Below are positions 19,041-28,261 of a stretch of DNA of 64,000 nt, piece by piece (position 1 is the first letter of the stretch; each line of letters starts with the position of its first letter). The notes beneath the pieces are model-generated. The model was not told the origin of the DNA and searched no databases. It saw nothing but the letters and a program-made list of their open reading frames with translations. The DNA lies in assembly GCA_041396845.1 (NCBI GenBank), contig JAWKXU010000001.1:62001-126000 (forward strand), read 5' to 3'. Source of the DNA: JAWKXU01 sp020446465. GTDB taxonomy: Bacteria; Pseudomonadota; Alphaproteobacteria; Sphingomonadales; Sphingomonadaceae. The translations under genes and the position numbers were made by a program.

Positions 19041-19081
19041 ACCCTGCCCATATGGTAGGAGGATGACTATATCCCTATGCT

Positions 19082-19663
19082 ATGATTGAATCGTCCGAAG
19101 TCGCGGTAGTTCTGCTTGCTGCCGGCCAGTCCCGCCGGTTCGGTGCGGGTGACAAACTTGCACATGATTACCAGGGCAGGCCGCTCGTCACGCACGCCGC
19201 AGAGATGCTCGGTGCGGTTCCATTCGGACGCCATATTGCGGTTGTGAATCACCAACGCCGGGATGATCTTCCCGCGTGGCTTGAACAGGTTATCAATGAA
19301 CAACCTGAACGTGGGCTTGGATCGTCGCTCGCTCTGGGTGTTACCCGTGCCATTGATTCATGCGCCGTAGAAATAAGGGCTTGCCTTGTCATGCTCGGCG
19401 ACATGCCGCTGGTGCCTCGCGCCCATATCGATGCGCTTCTGGCGGCATTTGATCGGAATGATCCAAAGGCACGCCTTGGCACGCGGCTAGACAACAAGGT
19501 TGTCGTGCCGGCCATTTTCGGCGAGGATTACTTTCCCGCTTTGAAGGCGCTCGACGGGGATGTGGGCGCGCGTGAACTGTTGCAAGGCGCTCATGGTCTA
19601 AGCTGCGATCCGCGGTACTTGCGAGACTTTGATTACCCGCAAGATTTCGCACAGGGGGACTGA
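19082..19663 (+). CDS. MocA-like molybdenum cofactor nucleotidyltransferase
   Basis: A 193-residue NTP-transferase. The nucleotide-binding motif LLAAGQSRRFGAGDKL is at residues 11-26 and the metal-binding block VMLGDMPLV is in the middle. Relatives (MocA/MobA group) attach CMP to molybdopterin, giving the cytosine dinucleotide cofactor used by xanthine-oxidase-family enzymes. The gene lies next to a three-subunit enzyme of that family, which supports this role. The AGGAGG at 19057-19062 is 19 bases from the ATG, further than usual. It is convergent with the MoaD-like gene. Confidence 0.85.
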   Translation: MIESSEVAVVLLAAGQSRRFGAGDKLAHDYQGRPLVTHAAEMLGAVPFGRHIAVVNHQRRDDLPAWLEQVINEQPERGLGSSLALGVTRAIDSCAVEIRACLVMLGDMPLVPRAHIDALLAAFDRNDPKARLGTRLDNKVVVPAIFGEDYFPALKALDGDVGARELLQGAHGLSCDPRYLRDFDYPQDFAQGD

Positions 19664-19690
19664 CAAGACGAAGGCAGTAGTGCCTGTCTG

Positions 19691-19939
19691 TCAGCCTCCC
19701 GCGATGGCCGGAAGTATGATCACTTCGCTGTCTGGGGGGATAGTCGCGGTCCAGTCCCCCTCGATTGCGCCGTTCACAGAAAACCAGGCGCGGGTCTGCG
19801 CATATTTCAAAAATCCCGGCGCGATGGCCTCCAGCGCGCGGATAACCGCGAAAAGATTGCCTGCTTCGACGACAAGCTCACTGCGCCCGCCGAAAAATTG
19901 ACTATCGACGGGCGCGAGAGGGACGACGCGGATTGCCAT
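19691..19939 (-). CDS. MoaD/ThiS-family sulfur carrier protein
   Basis: An 82-residue ubiquitin-like protein ending in the di-glycine tail (P-A-I-A-G-G) that is adenylated and thiocarboxylated in MoaD and ThiS proteins. The body shows the expected fold pattern, with FFGGRSELVVEAGNLFAVIR and a late VNGAIEG block. Position beside the molybdenum hydroxylase points to a role in molybdopterin synthesis or cofactor sulfuration rather than thiamine, but this is inferred from context. It lies 29 bases downstream of the large subunit on the same strand. Confidence 0.8.
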   Translation of the reverse strand: MAIRVVPLAPVDSQFFGGRSELVVEAGNLFAVIRALEAIAPGFLKYAQTRAWFSVNGAIEGDWTATIPPDSEVIILPAIAGG

Positions 19940-19968
19940 TTCAGGCCAGCAGAGCGTGCAACTGCTTG

Positions 19969-22239
19969 CTATTTTCCGCCATTGATAGCGGCAAAGACCC
20001 TGTCCGGTGACATCGGCAGTTCGCGTATCCGCTTTCCGGTCGCGGCTTTCACCGCATTGCCGATGGCGGCCAGAGGCGGAACGATGGGCACTTCGCCAAC
20101 GCCCTTGACCCCATAAGGATGGGCCGGGTTCGGCTTTTCGACGATGACAGTGTCGATCATCGGCAAATCTGACGCGACAGGCATCCGGTAATCGAGGAAG
20201 CCGGGATTATCGAGGCAACCCTTGCTATTGTAGATGTAGGCTTCGTTGAGCGCCCAGCCGATGCCCTGCACCGCACCGCCCTGCATCTGGCCTTCGACAT
20301 AGTCCGGGTGGATCGCGCGGCCAACGTCTTGCACGACGGTATAACGCTTGATCGAGACATGGCCGGTTTCAGGGTCCACCGCGACATCGCAGATATGCAC
20401 GCCATAGGCAGGTAGGCTATCATGCGGGTTGATTGATACTTCAGCGGCAATAGGCCCGCCGGTCGTATTCGCGTTTTCCGCCATTTCGGTAATCGTCATC
20501 GGGGCATTGTCATTGCCCTTGGCCGTGCAGTGAACCGCACCATTGCGCCATTCGACATCGTCTTCGGCAACCTGCCAGACGTTTGCGGCGCGTTTTTTCA
20601 TGTCTGCGATAATGGTATCGCAGGCCTGAACAACAGCGCGGCCGACAGCAAAAGTCGTGCGACTGCCGCCGGTCACGACGGAATAGCCGATAGTGGCAGT
20701 GTCGCCGATAATCGGGCGAACTTTCTCGTAAGGAACACCCAGCCGTTCGGACGCCATGATTGCCATGGAGGCACGGCTGCCGCCGATATCGGGGTTGCCA
20801 GTCACGACTGCGACCGAACCGTCCTCAGCAAGGGAAACCGACGCAGACGACGCCCCGCCAATGTTGATCCAGTACCCTGCTGCGATCCCGCGCCCTTCGT
20901 TGTCCCCCAGAGGGGCTTTCAGGTGATCTTGCGCGTTTGCACTGTCGAGACATTCGACAAAGCCGATTTCGCCGCATTCCATCCCCATTGCGCTGGTATC
21001 GCCGGGGCGAAGCGCATTTTTGAGCCGGAATGCGATGGGGTCCATGCCAAGCTGTGCCGCGATGTCGTCAATGCAGCTTTCGATCGCGAAAGTGATCTGC
21101 GGTGCGGCTGGCGCGCGATAGGCGGCAACGCTGGGCTTGTTGGAGACAGCATCGCGGGTGCGGATATCCACTGCAGGGTAACGATACATGTTCGACAGAA
21201 CGAGCGGGCCGAGCATGGTCCCGCCGCCGGGGAAAGCGCCGGCATCATAGAGCATGTCCGCCTCGATGCCGACGAGGTTGCCTTCGGCGTCGGCTCCGAT
21301 GCGAATATCGACGACCAGGCCCGGAGCAGGGCCGCTTGCGCGGAATACATCCTCGCGGCTCATTGCAAGGCGCACCGGACGCCCGGCCTTGCGCGACAGC
21401 AGCATGGCGACAGGTTCCAGATAGATGGTCGTCTTGCCACCGAAACCGCCCCCGATTTCAAGCGGGGTGACGCGCACGTCGGATACGGGAATATCGAGCA
21501 CGCCTGCCGTAACCGCGCGGACCATGAAGGGGCCCTGGCTGGAGCACCAGACTTGCCCCTGGCCATCTGCATTCCACGATGCGACGCAGGCATGGGGTTC
21601 GATATAGCCCTGATGGACGGGTGGCATGGCGAACCGGCCGGATGCGACAGCAGCCGCACCATCCAGAGCCTTGGCCGCATCACCTTGTTTGAGCGCGAAA
21701 GTGAAAGCGATATTGGTTGGCTTGTCAGATGGCTCTTCTGCCCCTTGCGTGCGCAGATCCGGGTGCAGGATCGGCGCATCGTCGCGCGCGGCATCTTCCA
21801 GATCGATCACATGCGGCAACACTTCGTAGTCAACCGTAATCAGTTTCAGCGCTTCACGTGCGATGCTCGCGCTGGTTGCGGCGACGGCTGCAACCGCGTG
21901 TCCTTCATACAGGGCCTTGTCCCGCGCCAGACAGTTGCAGGAGAGGTTGGCAAGGTCTGCTTCCCCTTCGCCAAGCGAGACTGACTTGCCCGGCAAGTGG
22001 GGCAAGTCCTGCCCTGTCACAGCCGCTTTTACACCGGGCAGGGCGAGCGCCTTGCTGGTATCGATGGAACGGATGCGCGCATGGGGGTGCGGGCTGCGCA
22101 GAATAGCGCCGTGGATCATGCCGGGCGCGACGTGGTCCGGCCCGTAAATCGCCTTTCCTGTGACCTTGTCGATACCATCGGGGCGGACAGGCCGCGTGCC
22201 AACAACGCGAAACTGGGACAGTGGATTGTGTTCGGTCAT
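19969..22239 (-). CDS. xanthine dehydrogenase-family molybdopterin-binding large subunit
   Basis: A 756-residue catalytic subunit of a molybdenum hydroxylase. Family blocks include TGKAIYGPDHVAPGMIHGAI near the N-terminus, PLEIGGGFGGKTTIYLEP, and GVKGVGEVPIVPP, which holds the catalytic glutamate. The active-site loop reads A-A-Y-R-A-P-A-A-P-Q. It lacks the V-A-Y-R-C-S-F-R loop of true CO dehydrogenase, so despite CoxL-like gene order it is not a CO dehydrogenase. The substrate is unknown; aldehydes or N-heterocycles are typical. The ATG overlaps the stop of the small-subunit gene by 4 bases. Confidence 0.9.
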   Translation of the reverse strand: MTEHNPLSQFRVVGTRPVRPDGIDKVTGKAIYGPDHVAPGMIHGAILRSPHPHARIRSIDTSKALALPGVKAAVTGQDLPHLPGKSVSLGEGEADLANLSCNCLARDKALYEGHAVAAVAATSASIAREALKLITVDYEVLPHVIDLEDAARDDAPILHPDLRTQGAEEPSDKPTNIAFTFALKQGDAAKALDGAAAVASGRFAMPPVHQGYIEPHACVASWNADGQGQVWCSSQGPFMVRAVTAGVLDIPVSDVRVTPLEIGGGFGGKTTIYLEPVAMLLSRKAGRPVRLAMSREDVFRASGPAPGLVVDIRIGADAEGNLVGIEADMLYDAGAFPGGGTMLGPLVLSNMYRYPAVDIRTRDAVSNKPSVAAYRAPAAPQITFAIESCIDDIAAQLGMDPIAFRLKNALRPGDTSAMGMECGEIGFVECLDSANAQDHLKAPLGDNEGRGIAAGYWINIGGASSASVSLAEDGSVAVVTGNPDIGGSRASMAIMASERLGVPYEKVRPIIGDTATIGYSVVTGGSRTTFAVGRAVVQACDTIIADMKKRAANVWQVAEDDVEWRNGAVHCTAKGNDNAPMTITEMAENANTTGGPIAAEVSINPHDSLPAYGVHICDVAVDPETGHVSIKRYTVVQDVGRAIHPDYVEGQMQGGAVQGIGWALNEAYIYNSKGCLDNPGFLDYRMPVASDLPMIDTVIVEKPNPAHPYGVKGVGEVPIVPPLAAIGNAVKAATGKRIRELPMSPDRVFAAINGGK

Positions 22240-22724
22240 GATACGACCCTTTCCTGACGCATTTCGGCGGCGGCTTCCTGCACCGCGCGGATGATCTTGT
22301 CATAACCCGTGCAGCGGCACAGATTGCCTGCCAGCCAGTAACGGATTTCCGTCTCGCTGGGGTCGGGATCGCGTTCGAGCAAAGCCTTGGCAGCGACGAT
22401 GAAGCCGGGTGTGCAAAAACCGCATTGCAGTCCGCCCATTTCCAGAAACTTGCGCTGAATAGGGTGTAACACGCTGCCTTCGGCCACGCCTTCGATCGTT
22501 TCGATCCGTTTGCCTTCCGCTTCCGGGGCAAGGACAAGGCACGAGCAGACCATGCGGCCATCCATCATGACGGTGCAGGCGCCACAGTCGCCCGACCCGC
22601 ACCCTTCCTTGCTGCCCGTGAGGTTGAGACGCATACGCAAGGCATCGAGAAGGCTTTCGCCTGGCTCACACAGGAATTCCTGTTCGTCGCCATTGATTGT
22701 GGCGGTAACGGCAATTTTGCTCAT
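22236..22724 (-). CDS. 2Fe-2S small subunit of the molybdenum hydroxylase
   Basis: A 162-residue electron-transfer subunit. The plant-type 2Fe-2S ligands are in GCGSGDCGACTVMMDG with a fourth cysteine in RMVCSC. The second cluster uses LQCGFCTPGF and GNLCRCTGY. It passes electrons from the molybdenum site to FAD. Gene order is FAD subunit, 2Fe-2S subunit, molybdenum subunit, with ATGA overlaps at both junctions, so the three are made as one operon. Confidence 0.95.
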   Translation of the reverse strand: MSKIAVTATINGDEQEFLCEPGESLLDALRMRLNLTGSKEGCGSGDCGACTVMMDGRMVCSCLVLAPEAEGKRIETIEGVAEGSVLHPIQRKFLEMGGLQCGFCTPGFIVAAKALLERDPDPSETEIRYWLAGNLCRCTGYDKIIRAVQEAAAEMRQERVVS

Positions 22725-23584
22725 GAATTGGCTCCGGCCCGGCTTTGGGCGATACGGGTTGCACGTTTGGCGAGGATGGCGGCCATCGCCGTCCGGTATT
22801 CGACCGTTCCGCGCTTGTCGTTGATGGGGTTGCAGGCGGCGCGCACGGCATCTGCCATGCGATCCAGCGCAGCATCGTCAAGCCCCGTTCCGACCAGGGC
22901 GGCACCCGCTTCTTCTACCAGCAGCGCGGTAGGGGCGACTGCACCCAGCGCGACGCGCGCGGCAGTGCAAGTGCCACTGCTGTCGAGCACGAGCGAGACA
23001 CCCGCACCCACAACGGCGATATCCATTTCCGTGCGGGGGATGGAGCGCAAATAGGCATCGCCGCCGCTCGCGGATTTGGCCGGGAGCCGGATTTCGGCCA
23101 CGAATTCACCTTGCGCGAGATTGGTCTTGCCGGGGGCTGCGGGAATGTCTGCGATTGGCACTTCCCGCTCTCCCGCTGGTCCGACAACAAGTGCACGGGC
23201 ATCAGCGGCAATCAACGCCGGGACCGAATCGGCAGCGGGCGATGCGTTGCACAAGTTACCTGCCATCGTTGCGCGATTGCGCACTTGCACCGAACCGATC
23301 AGATTGGCTGCTTCAACCACGCCGGGCCATGCCGCACAGAGCGCGGCATCGTCCAGCAAAGCCGTGCAGGGGGTAGCTGCACCGATTGCAAAACCACCGT
23401 CATGCGCCCTGATGCCGCGCATTGAGGGGATCTGTTTCAAATCGACAATGGCCGCAGGTTCAACCCGGCCAGAGCGCATCTGCACCAACAGGTCGGTTCC
23501 GCCGCTCAAGGGGCGGGCCGAAGGTTCGGCAGCCAGAAGTGCGCTCGCATCTTCAAGTGTTTGCGGGGAATGGAATGCGATCAA
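22721..23584 (-). CDS. FAD-binding medium subunit of the molybdenum hydroxylase
   Basis: A 287-residue CoxM-like flavoprotein. FAD-binding blocks RPLSGGTDLLVQMRSG (near residue 25) and RNRATMAGNLCNASPAADSV (near residue 100) are clear. The C-terminal CO-dehydrogenase-flavoprotein-like domain follows. The start is TTG at 23584 with GAGAGGACG just upstream; the longer upstream frame includes non-conserved sequence. First gene of the operon. Confidence 0.9.
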   Translation of the reverse strand: MIAFHSPQTLEDASALLAAEPSARPLSGGTDLLVQMRSGRVEPAAIVDLKQIPSMRGIRAHDGGFAIGAATPCTALLDDAALCAAWPGVVEAANLIGSVQVRNRATMAGNLCNASPAADSVPALIAADARALVVGPAGEREVPIADIPAAPGKTNLAQGEFVAEIRLPAKSASGGDAYLRSIPRTEMDIAVVGAGVSLVLDSSGTCTAARVALGAVAPTALLVEEAGAALVGTGLDDAALDRMADAVRAACNPINDKRGTVEYRTAMAAILAKRATRIAQSRAGANS

Positions 23585-23811
23585 GGCACGTCCTCTCTCA
23601 TTGAAAAGTTTCTTTGCACGCTGCGCTCTATCGGGGGGGGCAGTCAAGTCGCACGTGCTGTAAATTCGCAAAGCGCGGCAATTAATTGCCTGCCATGCCC
23701 TGATTGAACGATGCGCCGGGCTGGCTTGTACGACAAGGATAACTGGCCAGGTTGCATTCCGGTCAGAGAATCGTTTCAAGGTTACGAGCTGACATATTCT
23801 GGAGCCTGCGC

Positions 23812-25254
23812 ATGACATACAAGGACTTTGTCCGGGACCGCTGCCTGATTGATGGCAACTGGTTGACTGCTGACAGTGGTGCTTCCTTTCCCGTTGTCGA
23901 TCCGGCGACGGGCGGAACCCTTGCCGAAGTGCCGCGCATGGGGGTGGGCGAAACAGAAGCCGCCATCGCTGCTGCGGAGCGGGCGCTGCCAGCCTGGCGC
24001 AGCAGGACAGCGGCGGATCGTGCGCGGATATTGCGCCGTCTGTTTGATCTGATGATTACGCACAAGGATGCGCTGGGTGAACTCCTTTCGCGCGAACAGG
24101 GCAAGCCAGTCGCGGAGGCGACCGGCGAAATCGTCTATTCCGCCAGTTTTATCGAATGGTTCGCAGAAGAGGGCAAGCGCGCCTATGGCGAAGTGATACC
24201 GGCCCATGTGGCTGACAAACGGATTGTGACATTGCGCCAGCCAGTTGGCGTTGTGGGCGCGATAACGCCCTGGAACTTCCCGTCCGCCATGATCGGGCGC
24301 AAGCTGGGGCCAGCGCTGGCCGCGGGTTGCACGATGGTGCTCAAGCCCGCCTCGCAAACGCCGCTGTCTGCGCTCGCCATCGGTGTTCTGGCGCAAGAGG
24401 CAGGCGTGCCTGCCGGTGTTCTCAACATTGTGACGGGCAGCGCATCTGAAATCGCAGGCGCGCTGACGGCCAGCCCTGTCGTGCGCAAGATCAGTTTCAC
24501 CGGCTCAACCGAGGTAGGGCGCGAACTGATGCGGCAGAGCGCCGGGACGATCAAGAAGCTGTCCCTTGAACTGGGTGGCAATGCGCCATTTATTGTTTTT
24601 GACGATGCCGATATTGATGCGGCTGTTGAAGGGGCGGTTGCTTCCAAGTTTCGCAATGCCGGGCAAACTTGCGTGTGCACGAACCGCTTTTATGTGCAGG
24701 ACGGCGTTTACGACGCCTTTGTCAGCAAGTTGGCAGAGCGGGTCGGGGCTTTGCGGCTGGGGTCAGGTATGGAAGAGGGCACCGAGATCGGCCCTCTAAT
24801 CGACGACAAGGCTGTGGCCAAGGTTGAAGAGCATCTGGCTGACGCATTGGACAAGGGCGCGCGCGTTGTCACCGGGGGCAAACGGTCAGGCCTTGGCGGA
24901 ACATGGTTCGAGCCGACCGTTCTTGTCGATGCTGCACAGGATATGCTGGTTGCACAGGAGGAGACATTCGGGCCGCTTGCCGCCATTATCCGGTTCCGGC
25001 ACGAGGCCGAAGCTGTCCAATGGGCCAATGACACGGAGTTTGGCCTGGCCAGCTATTTCTACGCGCGCGACATGGCGCGGATCTGGCGCGTGTCCGAAGC
25101 GCTGGAGGCAGGCATGGTCGGGGTCAATACCGGGCTAATCTCCACCGAGGTTGCGCCGTTCGGCGGTATCAAGCAGTCCGGCCTTGGCCGTGAAGGTTCG
25201 CGGCACGGGCTGGATGACTATATGGAAATCAAATATATCTGCATGGGTGTGTGA
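23812..25254 (+). CDS. gabD: NAD(P)-dependent succinate-semialdehyde dehydrogenase (aldehyde dehydrogenase family)
   Basis: A 480-residue aldehyde dehydrogenase. PWNFPSAMIGRKLGPALAAG and FTGSTEVGREL form the cofactor site, the catalytic glutamate is in LELGGNAPFIVF, and the catalytic cysteine is in NAGQTCVCTNRF. The double cysteine pattern T-C-V-C-T-N-R and overall sequence match succinate/glutarate semialdehyde dehydrogenases. ATG at 23812 follows GGAG. It is divergent from the molybdenum hydroxylase genes and might act in the same catabolic route; that is inference. Substrate choice within the family is not certain. Confidence 0.85.
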   Translation: MTYKDFVRDRCLIDGNWLTADSGASFPVVDPATGGTLAEVPRMGVGETEAAIAAAERALPAWRSRTAADRARILRRLFDLMITHKDALGELLSREQGKPVAEATGEIVYSASFIEWFAEEGKRAYGEVIPAHVADKRIVTLRQPVGVVGAITPWNFPSAMIGRKLGPALAAGCTMVLKPASQTPLSALAIGVLAQEAGVPAGVLNIVTGSASEIAGALTASPVVRKISFTGSTEVGRELMRQSAGTIKKLSLELGGNAPFIVFDDADIDAAVEGAVASKFRNAGQTCVCTNRFYVQDGVYDAFVSKLAERVGALRLGSGMEEGTEIGPLIDDKAVAKVEEHLADALDKGARVVTGGKRSGLGGTWFEPTVLVDAAQDMLVAQEETFGPLAAIIRFRHEAEAVQWANDTEFGLASYFYARDMARIWRVSEALEAGMVGVNTGLISTEVAPFGGIKQSGLGREGSRHGLDDYMEIKYICMGV

Positions 25255-25280
25255 CGGAAAATTGCTGCCGGTCAGACGCC

Positions 25281-26315
25281 TCATTCTCTGGCGAAGGCGA
25301 CGATATCGCGGGCCAGATCGCGGCTGATGTCGGGGCAGGGTGCAACAAACGGTTCGGTCGCGTGGATTGTGCCCGTTGCTATCCGGCACCGTGCGGAAAC
25401 CCCGGCTTCCAGCAACTTGCGATAAAGATCGGTGCCATCGTCCACCAGCGGATCGCATTCGTTGATGTTGATTTTCACCGGGGGCAGACCTTCGAGGTCC
25501 GCAACTGTCGCAAAGCCCGGCCAGGCGAGCGGGTCACCTTGCCTGAATGCTTCTATGCCATAAGCAAGCGGGCCATTATCGTTCACCATATCGATAAGAA
25601 TGCCGTTATTGGTGCGGACGGACGATCCTTCGGCATCTGCCCATTCGCCGCGCAGATAAGGGCAAAGCAGGTAAAGCCCCCGGATTGCCTCCAGCCCGTC
25701 AATCCGTTTCAGCTTCAGCGCCATGGCAAGGGCAAGGTTTCCGCCGCCGCTATCACCCGACACAACCACCCTGCTCGCGTCGATTCCAAGCTCGCCCGTG
25801 TTGTCTCGCACCCATGCAAGGCCGGACAGGCAATCGTTCAGTCCGGCAGGATAGGGCGCGGTTTCCGGCACTGATGATGGCACAGCCGCGTTGCGAAAAT
25901 CCACCATGACCACGACGGCGCCCTGATGGGCGATCATCCGGCCCCACGCACTGTAGCTGGGATCGTAGCAGGACATGGCAGCCATTCCCCCGCCATGGAT
26001 ATAATAAACGCACGGCAGATTTCCCGTGGTGCCTTCGGGCCGGATCACCTGCAGGTTGATCGTGTTGCCATCGGGGTCTGATGTGACGGTGCGGGTCGTA
26101 ATGGCAAGGCCGCTGCTACTGGCCAGCGCTTCAAAATCCTGCTTGGCAAGGATGGTTGCAAAAGTCGGGACGCGTGGGGATTCAGCATATCGCCGCATGG
26201 CAGCAATCAACAGATCCCGTTCCTCGACCCGTCGCGCACCTCCGTCAGGCAGTTCGGCAAACAGCGCCTTGATGCGTGGGTCGATCCGGGGGTCTCTGAC
26301 AATCGGGTTGCTCAT
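25281..26315 (-). CDS. alpha/beta hydrolase, hormone-sensitive-lipase type
   Basis: A 344-residue esterase-like protein. It has the oxyanion-hole motif HGGG (in YYIHGGGMAAMS), the nucleophile elbow G-D-S-G-G in VVSGDSGGGNLALAMA, and a late aspartate and histidine in INECDPLVDDG and GTIHATEPF. The HGGG plus GDSGG combination defines the HSL/acetyl-esterase family. It cleaves carboxylic esters of unknown identity. It is convergent with gabD, with a 26-base gap. Confidence 0.88.
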   Translation of the reverse strand: MSNPIVRDPRIDPRIKALFAELPDGGARRVEERDLLIAAMRRYAESPRVPTFATILAKQDFEALASSSGLAITTRTVTSDPDGNTINLQVIRPEGTTGNLPCVYYIHGGGMAAMSCYDPSYSAWGRMIAHQGAVVVMVDFRNAAVPSSVPETAPYPAGLNDCLSGLAWVRDNTGELGIDASRVVVSGDSGGGNLALAMALKLKRIDGLEAIRGLYLLCPYLRGEWADAEGSSVRTNNGILIDMVNDNGPLAYGIEAFRQGDPLAWPGFATVADLEGLPPVKININECDPLVDDGTDLYRKLLEAGVSARCRIATGTIHATEPFVAPCPDISRDLARDIVAFARE

Positions 26316-26471
26316 GCGGGGTCATCCTGTTCTGCAGGGAAGAAGGCTGGGCTTCCAGCCACCATTCCCGAAGGTGGGCTACAATTGCAATCGCTGATGG
26401 CTCTTGTGTTGAAAAACTTGCCCACCTTGGGGGCTGGTCAAACGGCGAAACTCGATTAGGAAGCGTCGCAC

Positions 26472-26493
26472 GATACGGCTGGCAGTCCGTATC
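26472..26493 (+). promoter_or_regulatory. perfect small hairpin in the purU leader
   Basis: GATACGG (26472-26478) and CCGTATC (26487-26493) form a 7-bp stem with an 8-base loop about 38 bases upstream of the purU ATG. No T-run follows, so it is not an intrinsic terminator. It could be an RNA structure in the leader; no riboswitch class is recognised. Confidence 0.3.
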
Positions 26494-26530
26494 CTCGGTT
26501 GCTCCGGCCAAGGGGCGCAGGGAGAATGGT

Positions 26531-27388
26531 ATGCGCGACGGTTTCATCCTCACTTTGCAATGCGACGACCGCCCCGGTCTGGTGGCTGATGTGGCGACAT
26601 TGCTTGCGGGCGAGGGCGCAAACATTATCGATGCCCAGCAGTTCAACGACAAGTTGAACGCGCGATTTTTCATGCGGATCGAGTTCGAGATTGAAACCGG
26701 CGGCGATCTGGAAACTCTGCGCGGGAAATTCGCGCCCCTCGCCAATGCGGAAGGCATGGAATGGTCGCTGCGGCGCGATGGTGAGCCGTTGAAAGTCCTG
26801 CTGATGGTCAGCAAGTTCGATCATTGCCTGAATGATCTGCTCTATCGGCAGCGGGTGGGCGAACTGAACATGGCTGTTGTGGGCATCGTTTCCAACCACC
26901 CGCGCGAGGCACTGCCCAACACGATGATCCGCGATCTGCCATTCCACCATTTGCCGATCACGAAGGAAAGCAAGCCGCAACAGGAAGCCCGCATACGCGC
27001 GCTGGTGGAAGAAACGGGCGCGGAACTGGTTGTTTTGGCGCGTTACATGCAAATCCTGTCAGACGACATGGCGCGTTACCTTTCAGGCCGCTGCATCAAT
27101 ATCCACCACTCGTTCCTGCCGGGCTTCAAGGGGGCCAAACCTTATCACCAGGCGCATGAGCGCGGGGTCAAGATGATCGGCGCCACGGCCCACTATGTGA
27201 CGGCCGATCTTGATGAAGGGCCAATCATCCATCAGGATGTGGAAGCGATCAGCCATGCTGACAGCCCCGAAGATCTGGTGCGAAAGGGGCGCGACATCGA
27301 ACGCCGCGTTCTGGCCGAAGCTGTGCGTCATCATCTGGATGGGCGCGTGTTTCTGAATGGTGCGCGCACTGTCGTCTTCAAGGCCTGA
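26531..27388 (+). CDS. purU: formyltetrahydrofolate deformylase
   Basis: A 285-residue enzyme that hydrolyses 10-formyl-THF to formate and THF, balancing one-carbon pools. An N-terminal ACT domain (residues 1-80: GFILTLQCDDRPGLVADVAT) is followed by a formyltransferase-like catalytic domain with VGIVSNHP, LARYMQILS, INIHHSFLPGFKGAKPYHQA and the H-Y-V-T block before D-E-G-P-I-I-H-Q-D-V. ACT domains in this family bind glycine or methionine. ATG at 26531 follows GGGAGAA. Confidence 0.95.
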   Translation: MRDGFILTLQCDDRPGLVADVATLLAGEGANIIDAQQFNDKLNARFFMRIEFEIETGGDLETLRGKFAPLANAEGMEWSLRRDGEPLKVLLMVSKFDHCLNDLLYRQRVGELNMAVVGIVSNHPREALPNTMIRDLPFHHLPITKESKPQQEARIRALVEETGAELVVLARYMQILSDDMARYLSGRCINIHHSFLPGFKGAKPYHQAHERGVKMIGATAHYVTADLDEGPIIHQDVEAISHADSPEDLVRKGRDIERRVLAEAVRHHLDGRVFLNGARTVVFKA

Positions 27389-27424
27389 TTTACTGCACGG
27401 CTGCAACTTGTTGGGAGAATTGCC

Positions 27425-28261
27425 ATGACTGCCACACCGCTTGACGTTTCAGGCGTTCGCTTCTCGATTGACGGGGCAATCGCGACAATCACGCTTGATC
27501 GGCCCAAGGCTGGCAACACGATCGACATGGATATGGCCGATGGCCTGGCTGCGGCCAGTTTGCGCTGTGTTGGCGACGATACCATCCGCTGCGTTGTCGT
27601 GACGGGAGAAGGGCGTTTTTTCTGCGGCGGGGGCGATCTGGCCGCCATGAAGGCTGCGGGCGATGCGAACCGTGGCGCATTTCTGCATGACCTTGCAGAT
27701 CGGGTGCACATCGCGCTGTCCCGCCTGATGCGAATGCCAAAGCCGCTGATTACGATCGTCAACGGGCCTGCTGCTGGGGCGGGGTTAAGCCTTGCCATTT
27801 GCGGGGATATTGTTCTGGCAGCACGGTCCGCGACTTTTCTGGCAGCCTATGGCGGGGTTGGCCTTACTCCCGATGGCGGGATGAGCTGGTCTTTGCCCCG
27901 GCTGGTCGGAATGCGGCGAGCGCAGGAAATCATTATTCGCAACCGTCCGGTTGACGCCGAAGAAGCCGGGCGGATCGGCCTTGTGACCGAGGTCATCGAT
28001 GATGATGCGTTGCTTGCCGAAGGCATGAAACTCGCACAGGAACTGGCGGGCGGAGCGACAGCCGCGATTGGCAGTGCCCGCGCCTTGTTGCTGGCGGCGT
28101 ATGATAACGCGCTTGAGGCGCAACTGGCGCTGGAAGCGCGCACCATCTCCGCAGCAGGCATGACCCATGAAGCGGCTGAAGGTATTGGCGCCTTTCTAGA
28201 AAAGCGCAGGCCCGACTTTGCCGGGGCTGCTCGAAAGAGCGTTACGAAAAAAGAGGCTTGA
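27425..28261 (+). CDS. enoyl-CoA hydratase/isomerase family protein
   Basis: A 278-residue crotonase-superfamily protein. Oxyanion-hole blocks GEGRFFCGGGDLAAMK and NGPAAGAGLSLAICGDIVLA are clear, and the middle segment YGGVGLTPDGGMSWSLPRLV follows the PaaG/enoyl-CoA hydratase pattern. The usual second catalytic glutamate position in the last block reads aspartate (L-T-P-D-G-G), which suits isomerase-like members. The exact reaction is uncertain. GGGAGAATTGCC precedes the ATG. It overlaps the convergent ligase gene by 20 bases at the 3' ends. Confidence 0.87.
   Translation: MTATPLDVSGVRFSIDGAIATITLDRPKAGNTIDMDMADGLAAASLRCVGDDTIRCVVVTGEGRFFCGGGDLAAMKAAGDANRGAFLHDLADRVHIALSRLMRMPKPLITIVNGPAAGAGLSLAICGDIVLAARSATFLAAYGGVGLTPDGGMSWSLPRLVGMRRAQEIIIRNRPVDAEEAGRIGLVTEVIDDDALLAEGMKLAQELAGGATAAIGSARALLLAAYDNALEAQLALEARTISAAGMTHEAAEGIGAFLEKRRPDFAGAARKSVTKKEA

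Noticed and set aside
19063..19089. Eight-codon frame after AGGAGG overlapping the MocA-like gene start, as a leader peptide
   Set aside because: The AGGAGG directly abuts its ATG, leaving no spacing, and nothing supports attenuation; likely chance.
20530..21984. Open frame of 484 codons on the plus strand opposite the molybdenum hydroxylase large subunit
   Set aside because: It is antisense to a gene with clear family motifs, and its composition (Cys-, Arg- and His-rich) is that of a GC-rich shadow frame.
19969..23584. Annotation as aerobic CO dehydrogenase CoxMSL
   Set aside because: Gene order fits, but the large subunit lacks the V-A-Y-R-C-S-F-R active-site loop needed for the copper-molybdenum site.
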